Below are positions 37,656 to 45,301 of a stretch of DNA of 64,000 nucleotides, one piece after another. The notes below the pieces were generated by a model. The model saw nothing but the letters and a program-made list of their open reading frames with translations. It was not told the origin of the DNA and did not search any database. A program made the position numbers and the translations under genes. Position 1 is the first letter of the stretch, and the number at the start of each line of letters is the position of its first letter. Source of the stretch: an uncultured Alistipes sp. (GTDB lineage Bacteria; Bacteroidota; Bacteroidia; Bacteroidales; Rikenellaceae). The stretch lies in assembly GCA_944321955.1 (NCBI GenBank), contig CALUNG010000008.1, positions 40,183 through 104,182 on the forward strand, given 5' to 3'.

Positions 37656-38867
37656 ATGGCTGACTTGTTGTCCGTAAAACAGAGATTCGGAATCATAGGC
37701 AACTCCGAACTGCTCGACCGAGCGCTCGAGATTGCCCTGCGTGTGGCTCCGACCGATTTGTCCGTACTTGTCACTGGCGAGAGCGGTGTTGGTAAGGAGT
37801 TTTTCCCGCAGATCATTCATGCGTATTCCGCGCGCAAACACAACAAATATATCGCCGTGAACTGCGGCGCGATACCCGAAGGTACGATCGATTCCGAACT
37901 TTTCGGCCATGAGAAGGGATCGTTCACAGGTGCGACCGATGCCCGCAAGGGTTACTTCGAAGAGGCCGACGGAGGTACGATATTCCTCGACGAGGTCGGT
38001 GAGTTGCCTCTGTCGACGCAGGTTCGGCTATTGCGCGTGCTGCAGACCGGCGAGTTTATGCGCGTGGGTTCGGCGAAAGTCCAGAAGACCAACGTGCGTG
38101 TGGTGGCGGCCACCAACAACAACCTGATGCAGTCGATAACGGCCGGTCGTTTCCGCGAGGATCTCTATTACCGTCTCAATACCGTGCCCATAACTGTTCC
38201 TCCGTTGCGCGAGAGGCCCGAAGACATATATCTGTTGTTCCGCAAGTTTGCAAACGATGTGGCCGTGCAGTACCGCATGCCCGTCATAACGCTCGATACG
38301 GAGGCCCGCTCGATGCTTGAGCACTACGGTTGGCGCGGCAACATACGTCAGCTGAAGAATGTTGCCGAGCAGATTTCGGCCGTGGAGGAGTCGCGTGTCA
38401 TAACGGCACCGATTCTGGCGAAATACCTGCCCGAACAGGAGCAGACGACGGCCCCGAGCGTTATGGGTGCCGCCCGGATGGAGGACATGAACACCGAACG
38501 CGAACTCTTGTACAAGGTGCTGTTCGACATGCGGAGCGACATAAACGATCTGAAACGCATGGTTGCGGAGATGCGTATGGGCATGGCGACGAATGCCGCT
38601 CCTGCTCCCGACCACTCGCATCATGACGTTATCGGGTTGTTGCCTACCAAGACGCAGAGCAGCGCTGCCGACGATTACGTCGAGAGCGAGGTTGTGGACG
38701 ATCAGCCGCGCGAATTGACCAAGGCCGACGTGCAGCGCGAACAGATAATACGTGCCCTGCGCCGCCATAACGGACGACGCAAGGATGCCGCCGCCGAACT
38801 GTTCATGTCAGAACGGACGCTTTACCGCAAGATCAAGGAACTCGGTATCGACGACAGCAAGATATAA
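37656..38867 (+). CDS. sigma-54-dependent transcriptional activator without sensor domain
   Basis: The 403-residue protein is a bacterial enhancer-binding protein. Residues about 10-245 form the AAA+ domain: Walker [11 protein letters not shown], the sigma-54-contacting loop [15 protein letters not shown] (a GAFTGA variant with Ser for Ala), Walker [13 protein letters not shown], and the arginine-finger region [10 protein letters not shown] long linker leads to a C-terminal Fis-type helix-turn-helix ([36 protein letters not shown]). There is no REC, GAF or PAS domain in front, so its control is by other means. The ATG at 37656 places the AAA+ domain close to the N-terminus. It leads a run to lptE and secG, so envelope stress is a possible input (inference). 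Confidence 0.93.
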   Translation: MADLLSVKQRFGIIGNSELLDRALEIALRVAPTDLSVLVTGESGVGKEFFPQIIHAYSARKHNKYIAVNCGAIPEGTIDSELFGHEKGSFTGATDARKGYFEEADGGTIFLDEVGELPLSTQVRLLRVLQTGEFMRVGSAKVQKTNVRVVAATNNNLMQSITAGRFREDLYYRLNTVPITVPPLRERPEDIYLLFRKFANDVAVQYRMPVITLDTEARSMLEHYGWRGNIRQLKNVAEQISAVEESRVITAPILAKYLPEQEQTTAPSVMGAARMEDMNTERELLYKVLFDMRSDINDLKRMVAEMRMGMATNAAPAPDHSHHDVIGLLPTKTQSSAADDYVESEVVDDQPRELTKADVQREQIIRALRRHNGRRKDAAAELFMSERTLYRKIKELGIDDSKI

Positions 38868-38879
38868 CCGCTGAAAATT

Positions 38880-39377
38880 ATGGGACCCGATATTCTCGAT
38901 ATCTGTTTCTGTTCGTTCTTCCTGCTGATATTCGTGGCGTATTTCGTCTTCGAGATCGTCAAGATATACAAGTTGAAGAGCGGAGAGTGGCGTGGTGTTA
39001 TCGCTGTCAGAAACGGCCGGGCGCTGAGTATAACTTCATGTGTGCTGTTCTGCTGTTATGTCATTATGGGAGTGGTGTACATCGCTCTGGGATCGGTGCT
39101 TTGGGGCGTGACATGGTTCTTGCTGGGCGTACTGGCTTTTTACGAAGTGATGTTTTCACGACGTTACTGGTTCATATTTACCGGCCGCAGGGTGATTTCC
39201 GGCTTCTTGACTGCGTGGCGTTATGACCGCATAGGAAGCGTAAGCTACTCCCGGGATGAAGGATGTGCAGTATTCGTGGATGATCGCGGTATGCGCAAGC
39301 AGATAAAAATGAGTGCCGCAGAGTATGCAGAGGTTGCCAAATGCCTGCGCAAGAAGGTTAAGAATGTAAAACTATGA
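38880..39377 (+). CDS. small membrane protein of unknown function
   Basis: The 165-residue protein has a first hydrophobic helix (about residues 7-28), two more at about 49-71 and 73-92 (SITSCVLFCCYVIMGVVYIAL and LWGVTWFLLGVLAFYEVMF), and then a soluble C-terminal part with strand-like TGRRVISGFL and a basic end. That is the shape of a small integral membrane protein with a PH-like cytosolic domain. I do not recognise the family. It lies 12 bases after the sigma-54 activator and overlaps the lptE start by 4 bases, so it belongs to the same operon. Confidence 0.7.
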   Translation: MGPDILDICFCSFFLLIFVAYFVFEIVKIYKLKSGEWRGVIAVRNGRALSITSCVLFCCYVIMGVVYIALGSVLWGVTWFLLGVLAFYEVMFSRRYWFIFTGRRVISGFLTAWRYDRIGSVSYSRDEGCAVFVDDRGMRKQIKMSAAEYAEVAKCLRKKVKNVKL

Positions 39378-39883
39378 TGAAACGAACGATATTTTTGATG
39401 ATCGCGGCCGCCGTGGTCGCCATGAGCGGCTGCACGGTCAAATACTCCCTGTCGGGAGCCTCGATTCCGCCGGAGGCCAAGACCTTCAGCGTGGCCTATT
39501 TCCCGAACAACGCCCCGATGGTTGCGCCGATTCTGAGTTCGACGCTGACGGATGCCCTTGTCGACAAGTTCTCGCGCCAGACACGTCTGACGCAGGTGGA
39601 TGAGGGCGGCGATTTTGCTTTCGAGGGTGAGATTACGGGCTATTCGTCCACTACGGCATCGGTGTCGAGCGACGACTATGCACTGCAGAACCGCCTTACC
39701 ATTACGGTGAAGGTGCGCTTTACCAATGTCATCGACGACAAGCTCTCGTTTAACAAGAGTTTCTCGGCATACGCGGATTACGATTCGACACGTCTGCTGA
39801 CCGAAGTCGAAAGCGAACTCATAACCGAAATAGTCGACCAGCTTGTGACCGACATATTCCAGGCTGCGGCATCGAACTGGTAG
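39374..39883 (+). CDS. lptE: LptE-family outer-membrane lipoprotein
   Basis: LptE plugs the LptD barrel and helps insert LPS into the outer leaflet. The 169-residue product has a lipoprotein signal (MMKRTIFLMIAAAVVAMSGC, Cys20), and the compact alpha/beta body of Bacteroidota LptE: SLSGASIPPEAKTFSVAYFPNNAP, ILSSTLTDALVDKFSRQTRL and DFAFEGEITGYSSTTASV. Its start codon overlaps the previous gene. LptC is 32 kb away in this window, so the Lpt genes are not clustered. Confidence 0.88.
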   Translation: MMKRTIFLMIAAAVVAMSGCTVKYSLSGASIPPEAKTFSVAYFPNNAPMVAPILSSTLTDALVDKFSRQTRLTQVDEGGDFAFEGEITGYSSTTASVSSDDYALQNRLTITVKVRFTNVIDDKLSFNKSFSAYADYDSTRLLTEVESELITEIVDQLVTDIFQAAASNW

Positions 39884-39894
39884 CGGGGTAGTAT

Positions 39895-40389
39895 ATGGCT
39901 GACTTTAAGGAATACATAGCGACGGAAGGCGCCTGCACTCCCGTTTCGGACGAGGAGCTCGACCGCATTATCGGCGAATACGAATGGTTCTCGACGGCCC
40001 GTGTCGTGCGCTCGCATCAGCGCGGTGTCGAGAGCTCGCGCCTGGCGGTGGTTGCAGCGGGACGTGCCGTGTCGTCGCTCGACATGCCGAAAGCAGAGTT
40101 CGGCGCTGCGTGCGGAAAGTCTGTCAATGAAGAGCTTATAGACAAGTTCCTGCAACTGGACAATTACCGTATTGTGGCTAACGAAGATGCTGAGGATGAG
40201 GATGTTGAGACCGAAGCGGAACTCTCCGACGAGGATGATGTGGTCAGTGAGGAGCTCGCCGAGGTGTATCTCGCTCAGGGTCTGAATGACCGGGCCATTG
40301 AAATCTATCGCAAATTAAGTTTGTTAAATCCGGAAAAAAGTGTTTACTTTGCCGAACTTATTGGCGATATAGAACGAAAAAACAAATAA
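39895..40389 (+). CDS. small conserved protein with a TPR-like end
   Basis: The 164-residue protein begins with a helical, charged region (FKEYIATEGACTPVSDEELDRIIGEYEWF), has a mid-section VARSSRLAVVAAG-like helix pair, an acidic stretch (EDAEDEDVETEAEL), and ends in a single TPR-like hairpin (LAEVYLAQGLNDRAIEIYRKLSLLNPEKSVYFAELI). It has no signal peptide or membrane helix and no catalytic motif. Bacteroidales commonly carry a similar gene between lptE and secG. Function unknown; protein-protein contact is likely. It starts 11 bases after lptE and ends 17 bases before secG. Confidence 0.8.
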   Translation: MADFKEYIATEGACTPVSDEELDRIIGEYEWFSTARVVRSHQRGVESSRLAVVAAGRAVSSLDMPKAEFGAACGKSVNEELIDKFLQLDNYRIVANEDAEDEDVETEAELSDEDDVVSEELAEVYLAQGLNDRAIEIYRKLSLLNPEKSVYFAELIGDIERKNK

Positions 40390-40406
40390 ATTAAATCATA
40401 AGGAAT

Positions 40407-40802
40407 ATGTTATACACTTTTTGTATCGTTTTGATTCTGATTGCGAGCGTCCTGATCATCCTCGCAGTATTGGTTCAGAGCCCCAAAAGCGGTATGGCCG
40501 CCAATTTCGGTGCGTCGAACCAGGTCATGGGTGTTCGTCAGACCGCCGATTTCCTCGAAAAGTTCACTTGGACGATGGCTGTTGCCATCCTGGTTCTGAG
40601 CCTTGTAGCTACTCTGGCCATGGATCGTGACAAGCTTGCTCAGAGCACGTCGAGCCTCTCGAAGGATGCACAGACCCTTATCGAGAAGACGACTACCGAT
40701 GAGACCACGATGCCTCAGATGGAGCTTCCCGCAACCGATGAGGCTGCAGCAGAGGAGCCCGCAGCTGCCGAAACGGCTGAGCCCGCAGCGACAGCCGAGT
40801 AG
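40407..40802 (+). CDS. secG: preprotein translocase subunit SecG
   Basis: SecG is the small membrane partner of SecYE. The 131-residue product has two membrane helices (about residues 2-22 and 52-72) joined by the conserved loop VQSPKSGMAANFGASNQVMG, then an Ala/Glu-rich low-complexity tail typical of Bacteroidota SecG. It is the last gene of the operon from the sigma-54 activator, closed by a strong terminator. Confidence 0.95.
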   Translation: MLYTFCIVLILIASVLIILAVLVQSPKSGMAANFGASNQVMGVRQTADFLEKFTWTMAVAILVLSLVATLAMDRDKLAQSTSSLSKDAQTLIEKTTTDETTMPQMELPATDEAAAEEPAAAETAEPAATAE

Positions 40803-40847
40803 CCCGCTGCCGAGACCAAATAGGCGGATTCGGAATCGAGTCGTACC

Positions 40848-40885
40848 AAAACGGTCGTCCAAACTTCTGGACGACCGTTTTTTTT
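40848..40885. terminator. terminator between secG and the S41 peptidase gene
   Basis: A perfect 13-bp stem (40848-40860 with 40869-40881), 8-base loop, and a T-run to 40885. The A-tract on the left side lets it act on the converging S41 transcript as well. Confidence 0.92.
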
Positions 40886-40903
40886 GTGAATGTTCCGGCA
40901 GAC

Positions 40904-42364
40904 TTATTCCGTCCTGTCGGTATGGCTTCGGGTGATTATCTCGAGCAAACGGTCGAGCATGGCATCCCTGCCTGTAAGATAGTCGGCCGCAACGTACGGA
41001 ATCGGAATGTCCGGCTGGAGTACGCCGTCGACGGCTCGCGTGTATTCGTCGATCTCGACCGTCGAAACCGATGTCTCGACAAGCTGTACCGGAATCATCT
41101 GCTTGCCACGTACGGTCTCCCCGTATTTGAGGGCATTGTGCAGCAACGGTTCGCCGACGAGTTTGCCGGCACCGTTGTATTGGATCATGTTGCAGAACGA
41201 GGCCGCGATCGATCCTGTATCGCGGCTCATCATGACATAAAGCTTCATGCCGCCGATGTACATTTTACCGACTGTCGGAAATTCGCTTACGTATTCATCT
41301 TCGTTGAGTTCGGCCACCTCTCCGTCCATCTCCTCCGTGAAACGGTCGTAATACGGTCTGGTTCGTGACGACACCATGATGCGTTGGCCGCTGCAGTATT
41401 TGATTACGGGCCTGTTGATGAATATTGACATCAGCCGGTCGAAGTCGGCACCGTTGCCTCCCGTATTGCGGCGCAGGTCGAGAATGACGTCGGTGCAACC
41501 CTTTTTGCGGAAGTCGAGCATGGCCTTGCGTATGGTCCTGACGAGAAGGCTGTTGTCGGGGTAGAATGTCGATATGCGAATGTATCCGCAGCGGGCATGC
41601 TCATATATGCGTATGTTGCGGTACGGGTTGTTCATCTTGGCCAGTAGCAGTGCGGCACGTGACTGTTCCATGCCTTCGGTACGAACGGAGCCCGGCGTGC
41701 CGTTGCGCACGAACTCTATGTCGAAGGAGTCGACCATGTCGCCGTAGTGGAAGTATCTCAACGGAACGACGATGTCGTTATAGCGGTCGTCGTACGAATA
41801 TGCAAGATATTTGCCTGTCGGGATGCCGTTTATGGCCGTTATCATGTCTCCTCGCTGCAGACCCTCCTCGAGCGAGTTGTTCACGATGAGGGTGTCGTTT
41901 ATGCAGGCGTAGTCGAATGCCGGTGTGCGCAGCAGTTTGAAGAACTTGCGGTCGCGGCCGTAGGTCGGAACATATATCGGGACCATCGGCGCAACGCGAT
42001 AGTGCGGGTCCTCGTAGCGCAGATACTCGAAATATGGCTTCATAACGTAGAACATCTCGGATGTCGTGAGCGAATCCTTGCCCAATTCGGCATATCGTTC
42101 GTCGATCTCCGCCATTATACGCCGTTCATCATCGGGTGAAACCATCTTGCCGAGATGCGGATGGTAGGCTACCCGATAGAGGCTTTCGGGCTTGGGGTTG
42201 CGCGAGTCGTATATCTCGACGCTACGGTTCTCGATACGGAATCTGCGATGTTCGTACAGGGCCATCATGCTGTCGCGATGGGACATGGGTTCGGAGCAGA
42301 AGCCGCTTGCGGCCGTCAGCAGCAGGTATGCACTGCATGCCGCCGTGAATATAGTCGTATTCAT
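40904..42364 (-). CDS. exported S41-family (C-terminal-processing-like) peptidase
   Basis: The 486-residue protein has a signal peptide (about residues 1-23), a helical N-terminal domain, a PDZ-like motif (SLEEGLQRGDMITAINGIPTG), and the S41 core: YIRISTFYPD, VILDLRRNTGGNGADFDRLMSIF, and the probable nucleophile Ser in RDTGSIAASFCNMIQYN. The last replaces the classical TxSAAE arrangement, so the catalytic Ser and Lys positions need checking. Bacteroidales have several S41 paralogues of unknown substrate; periplasmic protein quality control is likely. It is downstream of cdaA on the same strand with an 88-base gap. Confidence 0.85.
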   Translation of the reverse strand: MNTTIFTAACSAYLLLTAASGFCSEPMSHRDSMMALYEHRRFRIENRSVEIYDSRNPKPESLYRVAYHPHLGKMVSPDDERRIMAEIDERYAELGKDSLTTSEMFYVMKPYFEYLRYEDPHYRVAPMVPIYVPTYGRDRKFFKLLRTPAFDYACINDTLIVNNSLEEGLQRGDMITAINGIPTGKYLAYSYDDRYNDIVVPLRYFHYGDMVDSFDIEFVRNGTPGSVRTEGMEQSRAALLLAKMNNPYRNIRIYEHARCGYIRISTFYPDNSLLVRTIRKAMLDFRKKGCTDVILDLRRNTGGNGADFDRLMSIFINRPVIKYCSGQRIMVSSRTRPYYDRFTEEMDGEVAELNEDEYVSEFPTVGKMYIGGMKLYVMMSRDTGSIAASFCNMIQYNGAGKLVGEPLLHNALKYGETVRGKQMIPVQLVETSVSTVEIDEYTRAVDGVLQPDIPIPYVAADYLTGRDAMLDRLLEIITRSHTDRTE

Positions 42365-42452
42365 GGTGGTGATTTTTGTATGAAACGTTGCAGCAGTGCG
42401 ATTTATTGCGGGCGTATGGACATGACAATGCCTTGCCCCCCCCTGTCTCGTT

Positions 42453-43250
42453 TCAGGCGGCGGCGTTCTCCTTCTCGTTCTTGCGGGCGTTGGCGCTGAT
42501 GTAGCGGTTGATGGCCTGCGCCAGGCGGTTTGGGTCTATGTCGCGCCGGAGCTGGCCGTTGTGGGCTATCGATATGCTGCCGGTCTCCTCGGAGACAACG
42601 ATGATGATTGCATCGGATATCTCGCTCAGTCCGATGGCTGCACGGTGACGTGTGCCGTATGACTTGGGTACGTCGCTCTGCGTAACGGGAAGTATGCACT
42701 TGGCCGCCACGATACGGTTGTCCTCGATGACGACGGCGCCGTCATGCAGCGGAGCATTCTTGAAGAATATGTTCTTGAGAAGCGATTGCGATACTATGGC
42801 GTTGATGGCAATGCCTCCTTCGGTTATGAGCTTCAGGTCGCTGCGCTGGCCTATTACGATAAGGGCTCCGGTCTTCGTTTCGGCCATGTCGCGGCATGCC
42901 GCAACTATCGGCGCCGTATCGAACTGCTCCTTGTGCTGCTGGCTGAAGATGCGGGTGATGAATCCAAGCTCCTTCTGGCGCATGCCAATTATCTGAAGGA
43001 AACGCCTGATCTCTGGCTGAAATATGATGAACAGCGCAATGACTCCCACGCTGATGATCTGCCCGAGGATTCCCGAGAGCAGCTCCATGTTGAGGGCGCG
43101 TACGATGACCCACAGCAGGTATACGAATATTATTCCCGTGAGAATATATTGGGCATTCGTCCCCTGAGTGGCCTTGTATATGCCGAACATCAGGGTGGTC
43201 ACCAGCAGAATGTCGATGAAGTCCAGTATCGAAAAAGGTATGAAGCCCAT
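42453..43250 (-). CDS. cdaA: diadenylate cyclase CdaA
   Basis: CdaA makes cyclic di-AMP from two ATP. The 265-residue protein has three N-terminal membrane helices (about residues 8-28, 36-56, 60-78) and the DisA_N catalytic domain with the ATP-binding motifs HDGAVVIED and GTRHRAAIG, and then EETGSISIAHNG. This is the classical membrane-bound CdaA layout. No cdaR or glmM is beside it, and folP, its frequent Bacteroidales neighbour, is absent. It is expressed from a promoter squeezed into the terminator of the upstream gene. Confidence 0.96.
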   Translation of the reverse strand: MGFIPFSILDFIDILLVTTLMFGIYKATQGTNAQYILTGIIFVYLLWVIVRALNMELLSGILGQIISVGVIALFIIFQPEIRRFLQIIGMRQKELGFITRIFSQQHKEQFDTAPIVAACRDMAETKTGALIVIGQRSDLKLITEGGIAINAIVSQSLLKNIFFKNAPLHDGAVVIEDNRIVAAKCILPVTQSDVPKSYGTRHRAAIGLSEISDAIIIVVSEETGSISIAHNGQLRRDIDPNRLAQAINRYISANARKNEKENAAA

Positions 43251-43274
43251 TTTGTGCAGTAGTATTGATTGCTA

Positions 43275-43305
43275 CAAAGGTAAAAAAAGATACCGACACT
43301 GAAAA
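43275..43305 (-). promoter_or_regulatory. promoter for cdaA, overlapping the skp terminator
   Basis: On the minus strand TACCTTTG (43282-43275) lies 24 bases before the cdaA ATG. A TTTTC element sits 19 bases upstream inside the loop and stem of the terminator at 43283-43322. Confidence 0.55.
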
Positions 43306-43322
43306 GAGTCGGTATCTTTTTT
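43283..43322. terminator. intrinsic terminator after the Skp-like gene
   Basis: A 15-bp stem (43283-43297 with 43308-43322) with a 10-base loop and A/T tracts. On the minus strand it ends the skp transcript. It abuts the cdaA promoter's -7 box directly. Confidence 0.88.
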
Positions 43323-43345
43323 AATTATGAACAGTGCCGGCGGTA

Positions 43346-43927
43346 CTATTTGTCCTTCTTCTCGGCGGCGTAGAGTTCGTTGAACTTGGCAAGTACCTGA
43401 TCGGTTATGTCGAGACCCTCCTGAGCGTCGAGCAGAGCCGATGCATTGATGACGAGCTTGTACTTCTTGTCGGCGTTGATGGCCTGAACAGAACGCATCA
43501 GAAGATCGTTCATGCGGTTGGAGAAGACATAATTCTCTTCGTCGAGGGTCTGGGCCTCTTTCTGTACGGCGGTCTGGTGGCTGGCTGCTCTCTTTTCGAG
43601 ATCCTCCTGCTTGGCCTGGGCGTCGCGGGTGGTGATCAGTCCCTTCTGGTATTTCTCCTGAAGCTGTGCGGCTTCATACTGAAGGTTCTGAGCCTTCTTG
43701 TCCCAGCTCTTCTGTGCCTTTTCGGTCTTGTCCTTCAGTGCGACGCCTTCGCTCTTGTACATCTCACTGTCGGCGAACACCTTGTCGACGTTTACGTAAG
43801 CGATGTCGCCGCCTTCGATGACGGTCTGAGTCTCGGCGGCTTCGCTCGACTCCTTTTTCTCGCCCTGCTGCTTGCAGGCCGAGAGGCAGACTGCTGCTAT
43901 CAACGCAGCGAAAAGAATTTTTTTCAT
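43346..43927 (-). CDS. Skp/OmpH-family periplasmic chaperone (lipoprotein)
   Basis: Skp holds unfolded outer-membrane proteins in the periplasm. The 193-residue product has a lipobox (LSAC, Cys18), then IAYVNVDKVFADSEMYK, a long charged coiled coil (about 65-135, rich in Gln, Lys, Glu), and a closing strand YKLVINASALLDAQEGLDITDQVL, the OmpH pattern. Being lipidated, it would be membrane-tethered, unlike the soluble enterobacterial protein. It has its own promoter and terminator, so it is monocistronic, divergent from ruvA. Confidence 0.9.
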   Translation of the reverse strand: MKKILFAALIAAVCLSACKQQGEKKESSEAAETQTVIEGGDIAYVNVDKVFADSEMYKSEGVALKDKTEKAQKSWDKKAQNLQYEAAQLQEKYQKGLITTRDAQAKQEDLEKRAASHQTAVQKEAQTLDEENYVFSNRMNDLLMRSVQAINADKKYKLVINASALLDAQEGLDITDQVLAKFNELYAAEKKDK

Positions 43928-43971
43928 AATCTATATATCAGACGTTTTTGTAAAATTTGCGCGTTAGACCA

Positions 43972-44004
43972 CAAAGGTAGAAAAATTTATTTATTTTTGT
44001 CAAT
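43972..44004 (-). promoter_or_regulatory. promoter for the Skp-like gene
   Basis: On the minus strand ATTG (44004-44001) and TACCTTTG (43979-43972) are 21 bases apart. The -7 box is 44 bases before the ATG at 43927. Confidence 0.65.
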
Positions 44005-44025
44005 CGTATTGTTAATTTTGAAGAT

Positions 44026-44613
44026 ATGTACGAATACATACAGGGTACCGTCGCCGAAGCGGCTCCGGCCTATGCCGTGATCGATGCCGGAGGCGTTGGC
44101 TACTTCATAAACATATCGCTACAGACATACTCGCAGATCGAGAATCTTGCCTCGGCAAAACTTTTCGTGCACTACCTCGTGCGCGAGGATGCGCAGACAC
44201 TCTTCGGCTTCGCCACGAAAAAGGAACGCGAACTGTTCCGTCTGCTGATAAGCGTATCGGGCGTGGGCGGCAATACGGCCCGCATGATTCTGTCGACATA
44301 TTCGACGTCCGAACTCCAGAACATAATAGCCACCGGCAACGCCGTGTTGCTCAAGAACGTGAAGGGCCTCGGACTGAAGACTGCGCAGAAGATAATCGTC
44401 GAACTGAGCGGCAAGATGCTCGACCTGAACGATGCGGGCATGGCAGCTGTGGCCAATACCGGCTCCAATGAGATCTACGACGAGGCTCTTGCGGCGCTGG
44501 TGATGCTCGGATTCGGAAAGGCCGCTTCCGAAAAGGTGTTGCGTCAGGTCATGAAGGCCGAACCGTCGATTACGGTCGAGGAGGCCGTAAGGGAGGCCCT
44601 GAAGCGGTTGTGA
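44026..44613 (+). CDS. ruvA: Holliday junction branch migration protein RuvA
   Basis: RuvA binds Holliday junctions and loads the RuvB motor. The 195-residue product has the OB-fold N-terminal domain (MYEYIQGTVAEAAPAYAVIDAGGVGYFI), the double helix-hairpin-helix middle (RLLISVSGVGGNTARMIL; NVKGLGLKTAQKIIVEL), and the C-terminal RuvB-contacting domain (ALAALVMLGFGKAASEKVLRQVM). ruvB and ruvC are not in the window. Confidence 0.97.
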   Translation: MYEYIQGTVAEAAPAYAVIDAGGVGYFINISLQTYSQIENLASAKLFVHYLVREDAQTLFGFATKKERELFRLLISVSGVGGNTARMILSTYSTSELQNIIATGNAVLLKNVKGLGLKTAQKIIVELSGKMLDLNDAGMAAVANTGSNEIYDEALAALVMLGFGKAASEKVLRQVMKAEPSITVEEAVREALKRL

Positions 44614-44657
44614 TGATTTTGTCTGCAAAAAATGGGGCCCGTATGCAATAAAATGCT

Positions 44658-44665
44658 TAAATTTG
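44658..44665 (+). promoter_or_regulatory. candidate -7 element for the lipoprotein pair
   Basis: TAAATTTG fits TANNTTTG and lies 14 bases before the FKBP-like gene. A -33 match at the right spacing is not seen, so this is tentative. Confidence 0.35.
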
Positions 44666-44679
44666 TACGTTTATAGGCT

Positions 44680-45294
44680 ATGATTGGGAAATTCACGATA
44701 ACCGTATTGTTGTTGGGCGTATCGCTGCTTGCCGGTTGCAAGCAGGAGGAGGATACGTTGACGCAGCAGCAGACGTCGATAGTGAACTATCTCGAGTCGT
44801 CGCACTCGCCAAGGCTTATGTCCGAAAAGGAGGCCGAAGAGAGCATCGACGAGAATCCCGAGTACTATACTTCGTACGGCAACAATACTTACCGCTACAT
44901 AGCTACAACCTACGCCGAGGGGCGCGACACGTGGACCGAGGTAGAAGTCGGCGACAGGGTCGAAATATATTTCGATGCGTATGTCTTCAACTATTCGTCG
45001 CTCGCCAATACGATGCCGTACTGGTCTAACCGCGAAGAGACGATTACGGCGATGGAGGAGACCGGCGGAAAACTCAATCCCGAATTCTGGTCGACCGACC
45101 CGCTTGTACTGACGGCGGGCGATCCGGATCTCATGGAGGGGCTACGCAGCGCTCTGACCGGTTGCCGCGAAGGTGACAGCGTGGAGGTGTACATGACTTA
45201 TGCTGCTGCCTATGGCAGCGGTATCATAGGGCTGGTCCCGAAAGAGTCGCCAGTGGCGTGGCTCTTTACTGTTGAAAAGGTAACGAAAAAATAG
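44680..45294 (+). CDS. FKBP-type peptidyl-prolyl isomerase lipoprotein
   Basis: The 204-residue product is a lipoprotein (LLAGC, Cys20). An FKBP-like domain covers residues about 80-204: VEVGDRVEIYFDAYVF, DLMEGLRSALTGCREGDSVEVYMTYAAAYGSGIIG, and PKESPVAWLFTVEKV. Relatives in Bacteroidota include GldI-type proteins. The central part has an insertion (WSNREETITAMEETGGKLNPEFW), and the active-site aromatic residues are only partly recognisable, so isomerase activity is uncertain. It is followed after 7 bases by the Tyr/Asn-rich lipoprotein and is surely in the same operon, perhaps a folding helper for it (inference). Confidence 0.85.
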   Translation: MIGKFTITVLLLGVSLLAGCKQEEDTLTQQQTSIVNYLESSHSPRLMSEKEAEESIDENPEYYTSYGNNTYRYIATTYAEGRDTWTEVEVGDRVEIYFDAYVFNYSSLANTMPYWSNREETITAMEETGGKLNPEFWSTDPLVLTAGDPDLMEGLRSALTGCREGDSVEVYMTYAAAYGSGIIGLVPKESPVAWLFTVEKVTKK

Positions 45295-45301
45295 GTTTGT
45301 C

